64,000 nucleotides of DNA from Molossus alvarezi (GCA_037176705.1 JBAWUJ010000056.1:434001-498000), one strand, 5' to 3'; positions 1 to 11,537 are shown, counted from the stretch's first letter. The notes: generated by a model from the sequence alone, not told the origin. A program made the numbers and translations.

Positions 1-351
1 TCCCCGGGGCGCGCAGGTGTGCTGTCAATTGCCAGCATTCAGGACGGCCGCGGCCCCGCCCCTTTCGCCCCGCCCCCGTCCTGACGGCCCATCCCCCTGT
101 GCGCCGACCCGGCCAGCTGTCAACCTCCTCCGTGCGGAGCTTATCACAGCCGCCACCGGGCAGGCGCTGCGCGATTGCCCCACGTCACAGTGAGGCCAGC
201 CGGATCGCATCGCATCACATCACGTCGCATCGCATCCTGACTAACGGGGCCACGGAGACGCGTGGCCCAGCGCTCGGGAGCCCGGGCACGTGCTCGATTC
301 ACGGCAGCGGGAGGGTGCTTGGGACACTTGTCTTCTCTCCTCTCTTTTCCG

Positions 352-402
352 CTCTCTCTCTCTCTCTCTCTCTCTCTGTGTCTCTCTCTGTCTCTCTCTC
401 TT
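352..402 (+). repeat. (CT)n microsatellite of the unit, copy 1
   Basis: Pure and interrupted CT dinucleotides, followed by CCGCCCC and further CT-rich sequence up to CCCCCCTAG at 450. Equivalent tracts lie near 6121-6176, 11890-11937, 17650-17697, 23417-23464, 29185-29232 and 34943-34992. Length varies between copies, longest in copy 2. Confidence 0.9.
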
Positions 403-784
403 TCCCGCCCCGCCCCCGTCTCCCTCTCCTCCTCTCTCTCTCCCCCCTAGTCTCATAGAGCTCTCCGGTCTTGCAGGACAGGGAATTTCGCGGAGTCGTG
501 GAAGGGACTGCTCCCCTAGGCCCCTCCTGTGCCGAGGAAGGTCAGGCGGGCAAGCGGGTCCCCGGGCGGATTTGGGGATTTCCTCGGAGCGAGGAGAGGA
601 GGCAGCTTCTCTGTGCGATCTCGGTTCCGGCGGAGGACACCTGCTGTGGGCAGAGAAGCCCGACCCCGGTGGCCTGGGGTTTTCGCCGGCGCCGGCGATA
701 CCGCGATACGTCAACCATCCACAGGAGTGGAAACGGTCCTGGTGCACACTGCAACTGTTTTCAGAGAGGTAGGGACTGTCGTGT

Positions 785-816
785 CTTAGGTCAAATAAGT
801 ACTTTTGAAACCTAAG
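785..816 (+). other. Short hairpin-forming inverted repeat in the unit
   Basis: CTTAGGTCAAA pairs with TTTGAAACCTAAG around a short AT-rich loop, leaving a 2-nt bulge. Present in all six units and in copy 7. In the inverted copy (about 41920-41955) one arm has a mismatch (CTTATGTTTC). Confidence 0.6.
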
Positions 817-1026
817 TCCTTCAGATCAACGTGTTAATATTTATTGCCTGATCCGCCCGCGCCCGCCCAGTCCCCAGCACACCAGGCCACCCACAGCCGG
901 CCTCGCCCCCCCACCCAGACACACACACACGCACCCCCACGGACACGCACACCGCCCCGCCCCCACCCACACCGACACAGCAGCGCCCAGTCACGGCCCG
1001 TTAGAGATCCGGGCCACTGGTGGACC

Positions 1027-1064
1027 CGGTCGCTGTCCGTTGCAGCGGTCGCTGTCCGTTGCAG
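1027..1064 (+). repeat. Tandem 19-mer (two copies), array-specific
   Basis: CGGTCGCTGTCCGTTGCAG occurs twice in a row in copies 1-6 but once in copy 7 (near 35617) and once in the inverted copy. The duplication most likely arose once and spread through the homogenised array. Confidence 0.85.
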
Positions 1065-1592
1065 CGGCGAAGTCCGGTGCCGGGCAATCTGTCTCTCCGG
1101 TCGCCCAGGCAACCGGCGGCCAGGGCCGCCGTTGATGGCGCGGTCACGCGTCACCCGCAAGTCGTCCTCGCTCGTTCGGTGCCTCGATCGCGTGACCGCG
1201 GTTCTGCGGGCAGACCCGGAAGCGGGCCGGAGAGAGGCACACACGCACAGACACTCCCTCCCTCCCTCCCTCCCTCACAGACACACACAGGCCTCCACAC
1301 CTCCCTCGCTGGCTCGCTCCCTCCCCCCCCCCCTTGGCCTCTGGCGACATACAAGTACATAATCAGTCAATAAAACGTTTCAATATCGCGGCGCTCTCGT
1401 CCATTTCATCGGCTTCGCGTCAGTCTGCGGCCTCGGCCCGGGCAGAGACCCTGAGAGGGCCGAGGAGATCTCCCCCTCCCTTTCCACCTGGAGGATGTTC
1501 AGTGGGCCGGCGAGGGAAGAGCGGCTGCCAGCCGCCGAGCCGGCCCGCGCGCTTTGTTTCTCACGGAAGGCTTCCGGGCCCGTGACAAGGGA

Positions 1593-1605
1593 GACCATCT
1601 GGTGG
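1593..1605 (-). promoter_or_regulatory. CTCF-like core motif, copy 1
   Basis: The minus strand reads CCACCAGATGGTC. It fits the published CTCF core CCASYAGRKGGCR at 11 of 13 positions, with the first 11 all matching. The flanks are ordinary, so this is a candidate site only. Confidence 0.4.
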
Positions 1606-2848
1606 GAGACCTAAGAGTGTAGTGAGACATCAGGAGGGATACCTCGACTGGGAACATCTTCCCTGAGGAGCAAGGGCTTCGCCTCCCACACCGGGCCCCC
1701 GCCCAGCTCAGGATCCCAGTACCAGGAAGAGAAGTCCCCATCCCTTGTGGCTGTGCAAACCACGGGGAATCGAGGTCGAGCCTGCCGGGGTCCCAGGCAG
1801 TTCCTTTGAAAGGGCCTGCCCACGCACGGAGCTCCGGGGACCCTCTTTCTGCGGGCTGCGGAGTGGGGGTGGGTGGCAGGGAGGGACAGCGGCAGCTTGA
1901 AAGGCACCAGAGACATCCCTGGGAAGAACTGAGTCCTTTGGCATTGGGGTGAGAGCTGGAGGGGCAGCTTTGTCCCGGGCACACGTGCTGGTGGAGGCTG
2001 CTGTTCCATGGGTGAGCCCTTCCCTCGCGGGGCAGGCAGCCCGGTGGGCGGGCGCGCACCGTCCCTGGGACTCTGGTGACCTGGCACCCACTGTCTGGGC
2101 CACCCTGGTGATTGCCTGAGGCCCCGCCCCACGGCCCATTCAGGCCCACCCAAGCTGTGTCCATTGACTTTCTCCTAGGATTGGCCTGTCTTGGCTCCCG
2201 CTTGCTTCACGTGGTCCTAAATTCTCTGAAACCAGCAACACCTGGCCTCAGCGAGCCCCATCCCTCCTCTGGCTCACTGGCCCCAGGCCTGGCAGTGGTA
2301 GCAGCCAGCCTTGGGGCCCAGCTTGACATTGCCTAGGCACCTCCAAGACCAGCACAGAAGGCAGCCATGTGTAGATCGCTTTGTAGCTTATGTCTGGTGG
2401 CCCCGGGGAGAACACACAGGGGCAGTGGCCGACCTCGCCCCGGAGCCAGCCTGGAAGAGTTGGCCTTTCCTTTGCTCCTTTTCCCTTCAGAATATTACAA
2501 TGGCATCCTCAGTCCCTGGAGGTGGGCCTCTGAGCTTCTTTCTCAATAGGCTGTACGTGTGTATTCTTTCTCTTGCCTCTCTCTTTCCTCCCTCCCTCCC
2601 TCTCTGGCTAGAGCCCTTTGGGGCTCAGGGCGAGACTGAGGAAGTTGTACAGAGAGCTCCCACATGCCCACTGCCCTGTAGTCCCTGCTCTTTCTTCCCC
2701 AAGTCACACACGGGCAGGCACGCAGGCACCCAATGCGTGAATTTTCTGAGGCCCAGAGGCCTGGTGCAGAACTTAGGATGAAACCCCTACCCTTCTGTTT
2801 TCCACAAAGACAGGCATGGGCCTAAGCAAGGTGGCCTGGCCTGGGCCT

Positions 2849-2868
2849 GGGGGTGGGGTGGGGGTGGG
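2849..2868 (+). other. G-quadruplex-capable tract in the unit
   Basis: GGGGGTGGGGTGGGGGTGGG has four G-runs with single-base loops. It repeats in every full unit (for example near 8624-8643). Confidence 0.6.
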
Positions 2869-3382
2869 CTTAGGGGATGGGAAGGGAAGGCCAGGGCCAC
2901 TTATTCCAAGGGAAAGCAATGGCTTCATTCAAATGCAGAGAGCCTAGGACTTTGCCTCAGGCTTCTACAACTCCCCCACACTTAGGCCACTGATTCCAAG
3001 CTGCAGGAAGGGAGCGCGGGCGGGCAGTCTGGGGCTGAAAGACTTCGCCTCCATGTGCCAAAGCCGAAAACTGCCCTCCACCCTCTGAGACAGGGCAGGG
3101 TGTGGGTGGGGGTTAGGTGGCGGTCGGGTGGTGGCGGTGGTGTTGAGCGGTGGCGGTTTAGGGGTGCAAGTCCAGGGCATCCAAGGAGAAGTTAAACAGT
3201 CCATCTCGGCGTCTTCGATTCCCTAGGCCAAACGCTGGTGTGGAGTGATGAGGGTGCGGGGAGGCCTGGTAGGGGATGAATGGACTCAGTAAGCCTGTGT
3301 CTCGGGAACAACGAGCACACGCGTACTGAAACACTGTGCTCCAGCTGACGATTTTGGTAACTCTCCTTTAGGTTCCCCTCAC

Positions 3383-3438
3383 ATGGATGGATGGGTAGAT
3401 GGTTGGGTGGGTGGGTGGGTGGATGGATGGATGGATGG
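3383..3438 (+). repeat. GGAT/GGGT microsatellite with G-quadruplex core
   Basis: ATGGATGGATGGGTAGATGG is followed by four GGGT units (3405-3422) and more GGAT units. It is present in each full unit with nearly the same length. Confidence 0.9.
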
Positions 3439-4050
3439 TGAGCACTGAACTGGACAGACAGGACACACCGATCCTCCCTCCGCCCACCGATTTCCAAGGG
3501 TAGGTCCGGGCCTAGGACATGGGCAACACCCCCATCAAGTGAATTTAGTTAACACCTTTGTAGTTTGGACCGTCCTTGGAGTTTAGTGTAGGTCTCTGGG
3601 TCTGTGGGGCCACGACACAGGCCTCCGCTGAGCTCGCCTGTGTTCCTATGTGTATGTGGCCCCTGTTACGCGCACACGCGCGCACACACACGGTCCTCTC
3701 CTCGGGAGAGCCCTGACTCCTAAGTCGTGATCCCGGGGTTGTTTGAAACATCACCCCAAAGGAGTGGACCCCAGGAGGAGGATGTGAACATATGTAGTAG
3801 ACGCCCGTGAACTGTGTGTTCTGAAAAGGGTTCAGACCTTAGGTCGTAGGTGATGTTTATATTTACCACCCTGCAATGAGAACCTAGAAACAAGTCAGGA
3901 CATCAAAAATCCCTCTCTTTGAAAGTCAGGGAGTTCCTGCATGTGTCAGAGAGGGTCCCCTATTTGTCTCCTGGCCTTCCACAGAATTCACCCCAGGACC
4001 CGATGTGTAATCTTTGAGTCTGATGAGTTTTTTGAGTCATTCTTTGTTGT

Positions 4051-4128
4051 TGCTGGTGCTGGTGCTGGTGCTGGTGCTGGTGCTGGTGCTGGTGCTGGTG
4101 CTGGTGCTGGTGCGGGTCCTGGTGTTGG

Positions 4129-4164
<36 letters not shown>
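4051..4164 (+). repeat. Bipartite GCTGGT / GCT microsatellite
   Basis: A hexamer array (GCTGGT) is followed by a short interruption (GCGGGTCCTGGTGTTG) and then a pure GCT triplet array. Other copies lie at 9826-9933, 15583-15693, 21347-21460, 27115-27228 and 32882-32980. Lengths vary in multiples of 3 bp (copy 6 shortest). Frames reading Ala-Gly/Ala or Leu-Val/Leu runs here are simple-repeat artefacts. Confidence 0.95.
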
Positions 4165-4165
<1 letters not shown>

Positions 4166-4177
4166 TCTTCAGTTAAA

Positions 4178-4207
4178 CCTCACCCGAGGGTATTTCCTTG
4201 ATTTGCA
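4178..4207 (-). mobile_element. VES-type SINE end fragment inside the unit
   Basis: CCTCACCCGAGGGTATTTCC with the following TTGATTTGC closely resembles TCCTCACCTGAGGATATTTC in the longer SINE at 38374. The microsatellite to its left sits where the SINE's A/T-rich tail would be. The remaining SINE body is not recognisable. Confidence 0.5.
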
Positions 4208-5768
4208 GTTGGACACCGAAATGCCAGGATAATTCTGGGAGAAGAGGAATGGAGAAACCGAGGCAGGAAAGATAAACAAAGCCAAAGAGCTTTGCGGGAC
4301 GTGTGTAGCAGGGCCTGATCTTGAGAACCAGGCCAACAGACTCTACTTGTCACAGAAGTGTGCAGCGGAGGAGGGGGCACGGAAGGGGCGAGGGGGAGAA
4401 TTCAGACACCACTTAGTGGCAATCATCCTGAAGTTGTTGGGACAGCAGGGAGGGAGAGAGGGAGGGAGGAGGAAAGAAGAGTGTAAAGGAATGAACCAAG
4501 CAACCGAGCAACCAACCGACCAAAGAGGCAGGTCCTTCCCAGGAACTAGACCAAAGAAAAGGGGAGACTTTGGGAGTCCAACTGCACCAGGAATATCTAG
4601 GCGAGGAACTTCAAAACCAAAACTTCCAGACAGAAGGGGATGTGAGGCAGAAAAGGCTCTTTAGATGAGCCGAGAGCCTGCCTGTGCTCCCTAGGCCAGA
4701 CGCGTAGGGTGGCTCGCTCCGTTTCCGTAATAAATGTGCATGAGTTCAGGTTGTGCTCCCTTCACTTGCATTCAGGTTGCAATAAATTCACGGGGCGAGC
4801 GGAAGGCAGATGTTCTGTGCAGTGTCTCCTCCACCTCCTTCCCCATGAGAACACAAAGATCCAGGCTGGGGACAGCCCTCTGCCGGTGATTCAGGGGATC
4901 GTCCAGTCACACCTCTCTGGTGTCTGTGAGCGGTGCAGGTCCCATTTGCATCACAGGCGGCCTTTGAGAGGGAGTGGGAGGGGGCCAGGGGGTATGGTCA
5001 AGTGGGAGGGCAGGAGGGAGCGGGAAGAGGGAACTCTGCAACACCTGAAGAGTTTATTGTCTTTGGCTTTCCCCACACACTCACTGCTTCAAGAAGCAGT
5101 GTGGAGTCACACCAAGATTCCCCACAGGAGAACAGGAAGGAGGGGTTGACGGCAGGCAAGTTTCCTTAGTAGGCCTCCTCCTCGCCCAGCCGCACCACTT
5201 GCCCTTGGCAGAGATTCCAACGCCAGGCAAGGGGAGGAGTGGGGGCGAAAGCTTCACAGTGCCCAAAGGGTAGGGCCCCCGGCCCATGGGAAGCTGGTGG
5301 CAGGCGGGCCGAGCAGTGGAGGGGTGTCCCGTGGAACACATCTGCCGCTTTGCCATCGGACTGGAGCTTGGTGGGTTGTCGGGGCGGCGGCCCAAACACA
5401 CGGGTGGAGGGGGGCGCTCGCCTAGGGCGGGACTTTTGGGGGGGGGTTGCCCCGCCGGTTCGGTGCCCGCCGCCACAGGAGTGGTTCGCCGTGTCCTGCC
5501 AGGAATCCCTCTGTCACCCTCTTCAGTCCACCAAATCCCGTTTTTGTCTGGGAAAAGTGGACATGTGTAAAAAGGAGAAGCGAACGGACGACACAGTTCC
5601 GGGAGGCCGATTCACGTGGATATTGTTTCCACGCGACACAGGTGTCAAGAAGTAAGTGTAAGGGATGAGGCCCCCACCTGCATTTCTCAGGCCGTGAAAG
5701 TGGTTTTCATGGCAGGTACTGCCCTGTGTCATTTGCCCCGACCCTGCTCCTACACACCGCCTTCCATT

Positions 5769-6119
5769 TCCCCGGGGCGCGCAGGTGTGCTGTCAATTGC
5801 CAGCATTCAGGACGGCCGCGGCCCCGCCCCTTTCGCCCCGCCCCCGTCCTGACGGCCCATCCCCCTGTGCGCCGACCCGGCCAGCTGTCAACCTCCTCCG
5901 TGCGGAGCTTATCACAGCCGCCACCGGGCAGGCGCTGCGCGATTGCCCCACGTCACAGTGAGGCCAGCCGGATCGCATCGCATCACATCACGTCGCATCG
6001 CATCCTGACTAACGGGGCCACGGAGACGCGTGGCCCAGCGCTCGGGAGCCCGGGCACGTGCTCGATTCACGGCAGCGGGAGGGTGCTTGGGACACTTGTC
6101 TTCTCTCCTCTCTTTTCCG

Positions 6120-6156
<37 letters not shown>

Positions 6157-9100
6157 CTCTCTCTGTCTCTCTCTCTTTCCCGCCCCGCCCCCGTCTCCCT
6201 CTCCTCCTCTCTCTCTCCCCCCTAGTCTCATAGAGCTCTCCGGTCTTGCAGGACAGGGAATTTCGCGGAGTCGTGGAAGGGACTGCTCCCCTAGGCCCCT
6301 CCTGTGCCGAGGAAGGTCAGGCGGGCAAGCGGGTCCCCGGGCGGATTTGGGGATTTCCTCGGAGCGAGGAGAGGAGGCAGCTTCTCTGTGCGATCTCGGT
6401 TCCGGCGGAGGACACCTGCTGTGGGCAGAGAAGCCCGACCCCGGTGGCCTGGGGTTTTCGCCGGCGCCGGCGATACCGCGATACGTCAACCATCCACAGG
6501 AGTGGAAACGGTCCTGGTGCACACTGCAACTGTTTTCAGAGAGGTAGGGACTGTCGTGTCTTAGGTCAAATAAGTACTTTTGAAACCTAAGTCCTTCAGA
6601 TCAACGTGTTAATATTTATTGCCTGATCCGCCCGCGCCCGCCCAGTCCCCAGCACACCAGGCCACCCACAGCCGGCCTCGCCCCCCCACCCAGACACACA
6701 CACACGCACCCCCACGGACACGCACACCGCCCCGCCCCCACCCACACCGACACAGCAGCGCCCAGTCACGGCCCGTTAGAGATCCGGGGCACTGGGGGAC
6801 CCGGTCGCTGTCCGTTGCAGCGGTCGCTGTCCGTTGCAGCGGCGAAGTCCGGTGCCGGGCAATCTGTTTCTCCGGTCGCCCAGGCAACCGGCGGCCAGGG
6901 CCGCCGTTGATGGCGCGGTCACGCGTCACCCGCAAGTCGTCCTCGCTCGTTCGGTGCCTCGATCGCGTGACCGCGGTTCTGCGGGCAGACCCGGAAGCGG
7001 GCCGGAGAGAGGCACACACGCACAGACACTCCCTCCCTCCCTCCCTCCCTCACAGACACACACAGGCCTCCACACCTCCCTCGCTGGCTCGCTCCCTCCC
7101 CCCCCCCCTTGGCCTCTGGCGACATACAAGTACATAATCAGTCAATAAAACGTTTCAATATCGCGGCGCTCTCGTCCATTTCATCGGCTTCGCGTCAGTC
7201 TGCGGCCTCGGCCCGGGCAGAGACCCTGAGAGGGCCGAGGAGATCTCCCCCTCCCTTTCGACCTGGAGGATGTTCAGTGGGCCGGCGAGGGAAGAGCGGC
7301 TGCCAGCCGCCGAGCCGGCCCGCGCGCTTTGTTTCTCACGGAAGGCTTCCGGGCCCGTGACAAGGGAGACCATCTGGTGGGAGACCTAAGAGTGTAGTGA
7401 GACATCAGGAGGGATACCTCGACTGGGAACATCTTCCCTGAGGAGCAAGGGCTTCGCCTCCCACACCGGGCCCCCGCCCAGCTCAGGATCCCAGTACCAG
7501 GAAGAGAAGTCCCCATCCCTTGTGGCTGTGCAAACCACGGGGAATCGAGGTCGAGCCTGCCGGGGTCCCAGGCAGTTCCTTTGAAAGGGCCTGCCCACGC
7601 ACGGAGCTCCGGGGACCCTCTTTCTGCGGGCTGCGGAGTGGGGGTGGGTGGCAGGGAGGGACAGCGGCAGCTTGAAAGGCACCAGAGACATCCCTGGGAA
7701 GAACTGAGTCCTTTGGCATTGGGGTGAGAGCTGGAGGGGCAGCTTTGTCCCGGGCACACGTGCTGGTGGAGGCTGCTGTTCCATGGGTGAGCCCTTCCCT
7801 CGCGGGGCAGGCAGCCCGGTGGGCGGGCGCGCACCGTCCCTGGGACTCTGGTGACCTGGCACCCACTGTCTGGGCCACCCTGGTGATTGCCTGAGGCCCC
7901 GCCCCACGGCCCATTCAGGCCCACCCAAGCTGTGTCCATTGACTTTCTCCTAGGATTGGCCTGTCTTGGCTCCCGCTTGCTTCACGTGGTCCTAAATTCT
8001 CTGAAACCAGCAACACCTGGCCTCAGCGAGCCCCATCCCTCCTCTGGCTCACTGGCCCCAGGCCTGGCAGTGGTAGCAGCCAGCCTTGGGGCCCAGCTTG
8101 ACATTGCCTAGGCACCTCCAAGACCAGCACAGAAGGCAGCCATGTGTAGATCGCTTTGTAGCTTATGTCTGGTGGCCCCGGGGAGAACACACAGGGGCAG
8201 TGGCCGACCTCGCCCCGGAGCCAGCCTGGAAGAGTTGGCCTTTCCTTTGCTCCTTTTCCCTTCAGAATATTACAATGGCATCCTCAGTCCCTGGAGGTGG
8301 GCCTCTGAGCTTCTTTCTCAATAGGCTGTACGTGTGTATTCTTTCTCTTGCCTCTCTCTTTCCTCCCTCCCTCCCTCTCTGGCTAGAGCCCTTTGGGGCT
8401 CAGGGCGAGACTGAGGAAGTTGTACAGAGAGCTCCCACATGCCCACTGCCCTGTAGTCCCTGCTCTTTCTTCCCCAAGTCACACACGGGCAGGCACGCAG
8501 GCACCCAATGCGTGAATTTTCTGAGGCCCAGAGGCCTGGTGCAGAACTTAGGATGAAACCCCTACCCTTCTGTTTTCCACAAAGACAGGCATGGGCCTAA
8601 GCAAGGTGGCCTGGCCTGGGCCTGGGGGTGGGGTGGGGGTGGGCTTAGGGGATGGGAAGGGAAGGCCAGGGCCACTTATTCCAAGGGAAAGCAATGGCTT
8701 CATTCAAATGCAGAGAGCCTAGGACTTTGCCTCAGGCTTCTACAACTCCCCCACACTTAGGCCACTGATTCCAAGCTGCAGGAAGGGAGCGCGGGCGGGC
8801 AGTCTGGGGCTGAAAGACTTCGCCTCCATGTGCCAAAGCCGAAAACTGCCCTCCACCCTCTGAGACAGGGCAGGGTGTGGGTGGGGGTTAGGTGGCGGTC
8901 GGGTGGTGGCGGTGGTGTTGAGCGGTGGCGGTTTAGGGGTGCAAGTCCAGGGCATCCAAGGAGAAGTTAAACAGTCCATCTCGGCGTCTTCGATTCCCTA
9001 GGCCAAACGCTGGTGTGGAGTGATGAGGGTGCGGGGAGGCCTGGTAGGGGATGAATGGACTCAGTAAGCCTGTGTCTCGGGAACAACGAGCACACGCGTA

Positions 9101-9897
9101 CTGAAACACTGTGCTCCAGCTGACGATTTTGGTAACTCTCCTTTAGGTTCCCCTCACATGGATGGATGGGTAGATGGTTGGGTGGGTGGGTGGGTGGATG
9201 GATGGATGGATGGTGAGCACTGAACTGGACAGACAGGACACACCGATCCTCCCTCCGCCCACCGATTTCCAAGGGTAGGTCCGGGCCTAGGACATGGGCA
9301 ACACCCCCATCAAGTGAATTTAGTTAACACCTTTGTAGTTTGGACCGTCCTTGGAGTTTAGTGTAGGTCTCTGGGTCTGTGGGGCCACGACACAGGCCTC
9401 CGCTGAGCTCGCCTGTGTTCCTATGTGTATGTGGCCCCTGTTACGCGCACACGCGCGCACACACACGGTCCTCTCCTCGGGAGAGCCCTGACTCCTAAGT
9501 CGTGATCCCGGGGTTGTTTGAAACATCACCCCAAAGGAGTGGACCCCAGGAGGAGGATGTGAACATATGTAGTAGACGCCCGTGAACTGTGTGTTCTGAA
9601 AAGGGTTCAGACCTTAGGTCGTAGGTGATGTTTATATTTACCACCCTGCAATGAGAACCTAGAAACAAGTCAGGACATCAAAAATCCCTCTCTTTGAAAG
9701 TCAGGGAGTTCCTGCATGTGTCAGAGAGGGTCCCCTATTTGTCTCCTGGCCTTCCACAGAATTCACCCCAGGACCCGATGTGTAATCTTTGAGTCTGATG
9801 AGTTTTTTGAGTCATTCTTTGTTGTTGCTGGTGCTGGTGCTGGTGCTGGTGCTGGTGCTGGTGCTGGTGCTGGTGCTGGTGCGGGTCCTGGTGTTGG

Positions 9898-9934
<37 letters not shown>

Positions 9935-11537
9935 TCTTCAGTTAAACCTCACCCGAGGGTATTTCCTTGATTTGCAGTTGGACACCGAAATGCCAGGATA
10001 ATTCTGGGAGAAGAGGAATGGAGAAACCGAGGCAGGAAAGATAAACAAAGCCAAAGAGCTTTGCGGGACGTGTGTAGCAGGGCCTGATCTTGAGAACCAG
10101 GCCAACAGACTCTACTTGTCACAGAAGTGTGCAGCGGAGGAGGGGGCACGGAAGGGGCGAGGGGGAGAATTCAGACACCACTTAGTGGCAATCATCCTGA
10201 AGTTGTTGGGACAGCAGGGAGGGAGAGAGGGAGGGAGGAGGAAAGAAGAGTGTAAAGGAATGAACCAAGCAACCGAGCAACCAACCGACCAAAGAGGCAG
10301 GTCCTTCCCAGGAACTAGACCAAAGAAAAGGGGAGACTTTGGGAGTCCAACTGCACCAGGAATATCTAGGCGAGGAACTTCAAAACCAAAACTTCCAGAC
10401 AGAAGGGGATGTGAGGCAGAAAAGGCTCTTTAGATGAGCCGAGAGCCTGCCTGTGCTCCCTAGGCCAGACGCGTAGGGTGGCTCGCTCCGTTTCCGTAAT
10501 AAATGTGCATGAGTTCAGGTTGTGCTCCCTTCACTTGCATTCAGGTTGCAATAAATTCACGGGGCGAGCGGAAGGCAGATGTTCTGTGCAGTGTCTCCTC
10601 CACCTCCTTCCCCATGAGAACACAAAGATCCAGGCTGGGGACAGCCCTCTGCCGGTGATTCAGGGGATCGTCCAGTCACACCTCTCTGGTGTCTGTGAGC
10701 GGTGCAGGTCCCATTTGCATCACAGGCGGCCTTTGAGAGGGAGTGGGAGGGGGCCAGGGGGTATGGTCAAGTGGGAGGGCAGGAGGGAGCGGGAAGAGGG
10801 AACTCTGCAACACCTGAAGAGTTTATTGTCTTTGGCTTTCCCCACACACTCACTGCTTCAAGAAGCAGTGTGGAGTCACACCAAGATTCCCCACAGGAGA
10901 ACAGGAAGGAGGGGTTGACGGCAGGCAAGTTTCCTTAGTAGGCCTCCTCCTCGCCCAGCCGCACCACTTGCCCTTGGCAGAGATTCCAACGCCAGGCAAG
11001 GGGAGGAGTGGGGGCGAAAGCTTCACAGTGCCCAAAGGGTAGGGCCCCCGGCCCATGGGAAGCTGGTGGCAGGCGGGCCGAGCAGTGGAGGGGTGTCCCG
11101 TGGAACACATCTGCCGCTTTGCCATCGGACTGGAGCTTGGTGGGTTGTCGGGGCGGCGGCCCAAACACACGGGTGGAGGGGGGCGCTCGCCTAGGGCGGG
11201 ACTTTTGGGGGGGGGTTGCCCCGCCGGTTCGGTGCCCGCCGCCACAGGAGTGGTTCGCCGTGTCCTGCCAGGAATCCCTCTGTCACCCTCTTCAGTCCAC
11301 CAAATCCCGTTTTTGTCTGGGAAAAGTGGACATGTGTAAAAAGGAGAAGCGAACGGACGACACAGTTCCGGGAGGCCGATTCACGTGGATATTGTTTCCA
11401 CGCGACACAGGTGTCAAGAAGTAAGTGTAAGGGATGAGGCCCCCACCTGCATTTCTCAGGCCGTGAAAGTGGTTTTCATGGCAGGTACTGCCCTGTGTCA
11501 TTTGCCCCGACCCTGCTCCTACACACCGCCTTCCATT
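5769..11537 (+). repeat. Macrosatellite unit, copy 2 (5,769 bp)
   Basis: Same order of landmarks as copy 1. Private features are the longest (CT)n of the set (about 6122-6160) and small changes near 6787-6797 (GGGGCACTGGGGGACC instead of GGGCCACTGGTGGACC) and near 6868 (CTGTTTCTCC instead of CTGTCTCTCC). It carries G at the site matching 1485 and A at the site matching 5265. The GCTGGT/GCT microsatellite (9826-9933) is 6 bp shorter than in copy 1. Confidence 0.97.
7368..7380 (-). promoter_or_regulatory. CTCF-like core motif, copy 2
   Basis: Identical 13-mer CCACCAGATGGTC on the minus strand, at the same place in the unit. Confidence 0.4.

Larger units (their letters stand above)
1..1610. promoter_or_regulatory. 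CpG-rich block of the unit (CpG-island-like)
   Basis: Very CpG-dense sequence with GC boxes (CCCCGCCCC type at about 54-75, 950-965), an E-box CACGTG (287-292), an ETS-type ACCCGGAAGCG (1214-1224) and an inverted ETS core GCTTCCGG (1570-1577). Equivalent blocks occur at the start of every unit. CpG density this high in a tandem array suggests protection from germline methylation or recent amplification. Promoter activity is inferred and no TATA box is evident. Confidence 0.45.
1..5768 (+). repeat. Macrosatellite unit, copy 1 (5,768 bp)
   Basis: The sequence starting TCCCCGGGGCGCG returns at 5769, 11538, 17298, 23065, 28833 and 34590, so the unit is about 5.77 kb. The start point is arbitrary because the array runs off the left edge. 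Layout within the unit: GC-box block (40-100), GCATC pentamers (205-240), (CT)n (352-402), hairpin (785-816), tandem 19-mer (1027-1064), ETS motifs (1214-1224 and 1570-1577), CTCF-like core (1593-1605), G-quadruplex tracts (2849-2868 and 3405-3422), GGAT/GGGT repeats (3383-3438), GCTGGT/GCT microsatellite (4051-4164), VES SINE end (4178-4207) and an octamer ATTTGCAT (4946-4953). No family protein is recognised in any frame. Open frames up to 221 aa recur in every copy, as any sequence in a homogenised array would. This copy has a shorter (CT)n, joined directly to GCTCTC, than copies 2-6. Confidence 0.97.

Noticed and set aside
1014..1026. Second CTCF-like site (minus strand TCCACCAGTGGCCC)
   Set aside because: It fails at two core positions and is altered in copy 2.
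1499..2164. A 221-aa minus-strand frame present in every unit as a possible gene
   Set aside because: Identity between units is expected from homogenisation. The frame is not kept full length in copy 7 or the inverted copy, and no domain is recognised.
4051..4164. Ala-Gly/poly-Ala or Leu-Val/poly-Leu protein encoded by the microsatellite
   Set aside because: Any codon-length repeat gives such frames; there is no coding context around it.
4367..4379. Third CTCF-like site GGAGGAGGGGGCA
   Set aside because: The 3' half fits well, but the essential CC at the start of the core is GG. It lies in a purine-rich tract where such matches occur by chance.
1..5768. snRNA or 5S rRNA array (RNU2 units in other mammals are also about 6 kb with a CT repeat)
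   Set aside because: I looked for U1, U2 and 5S sequences by eye in the unit and found none. The octamer ATTTGCAT at 4946 has no recognisable proximal element or RNA gene after it.
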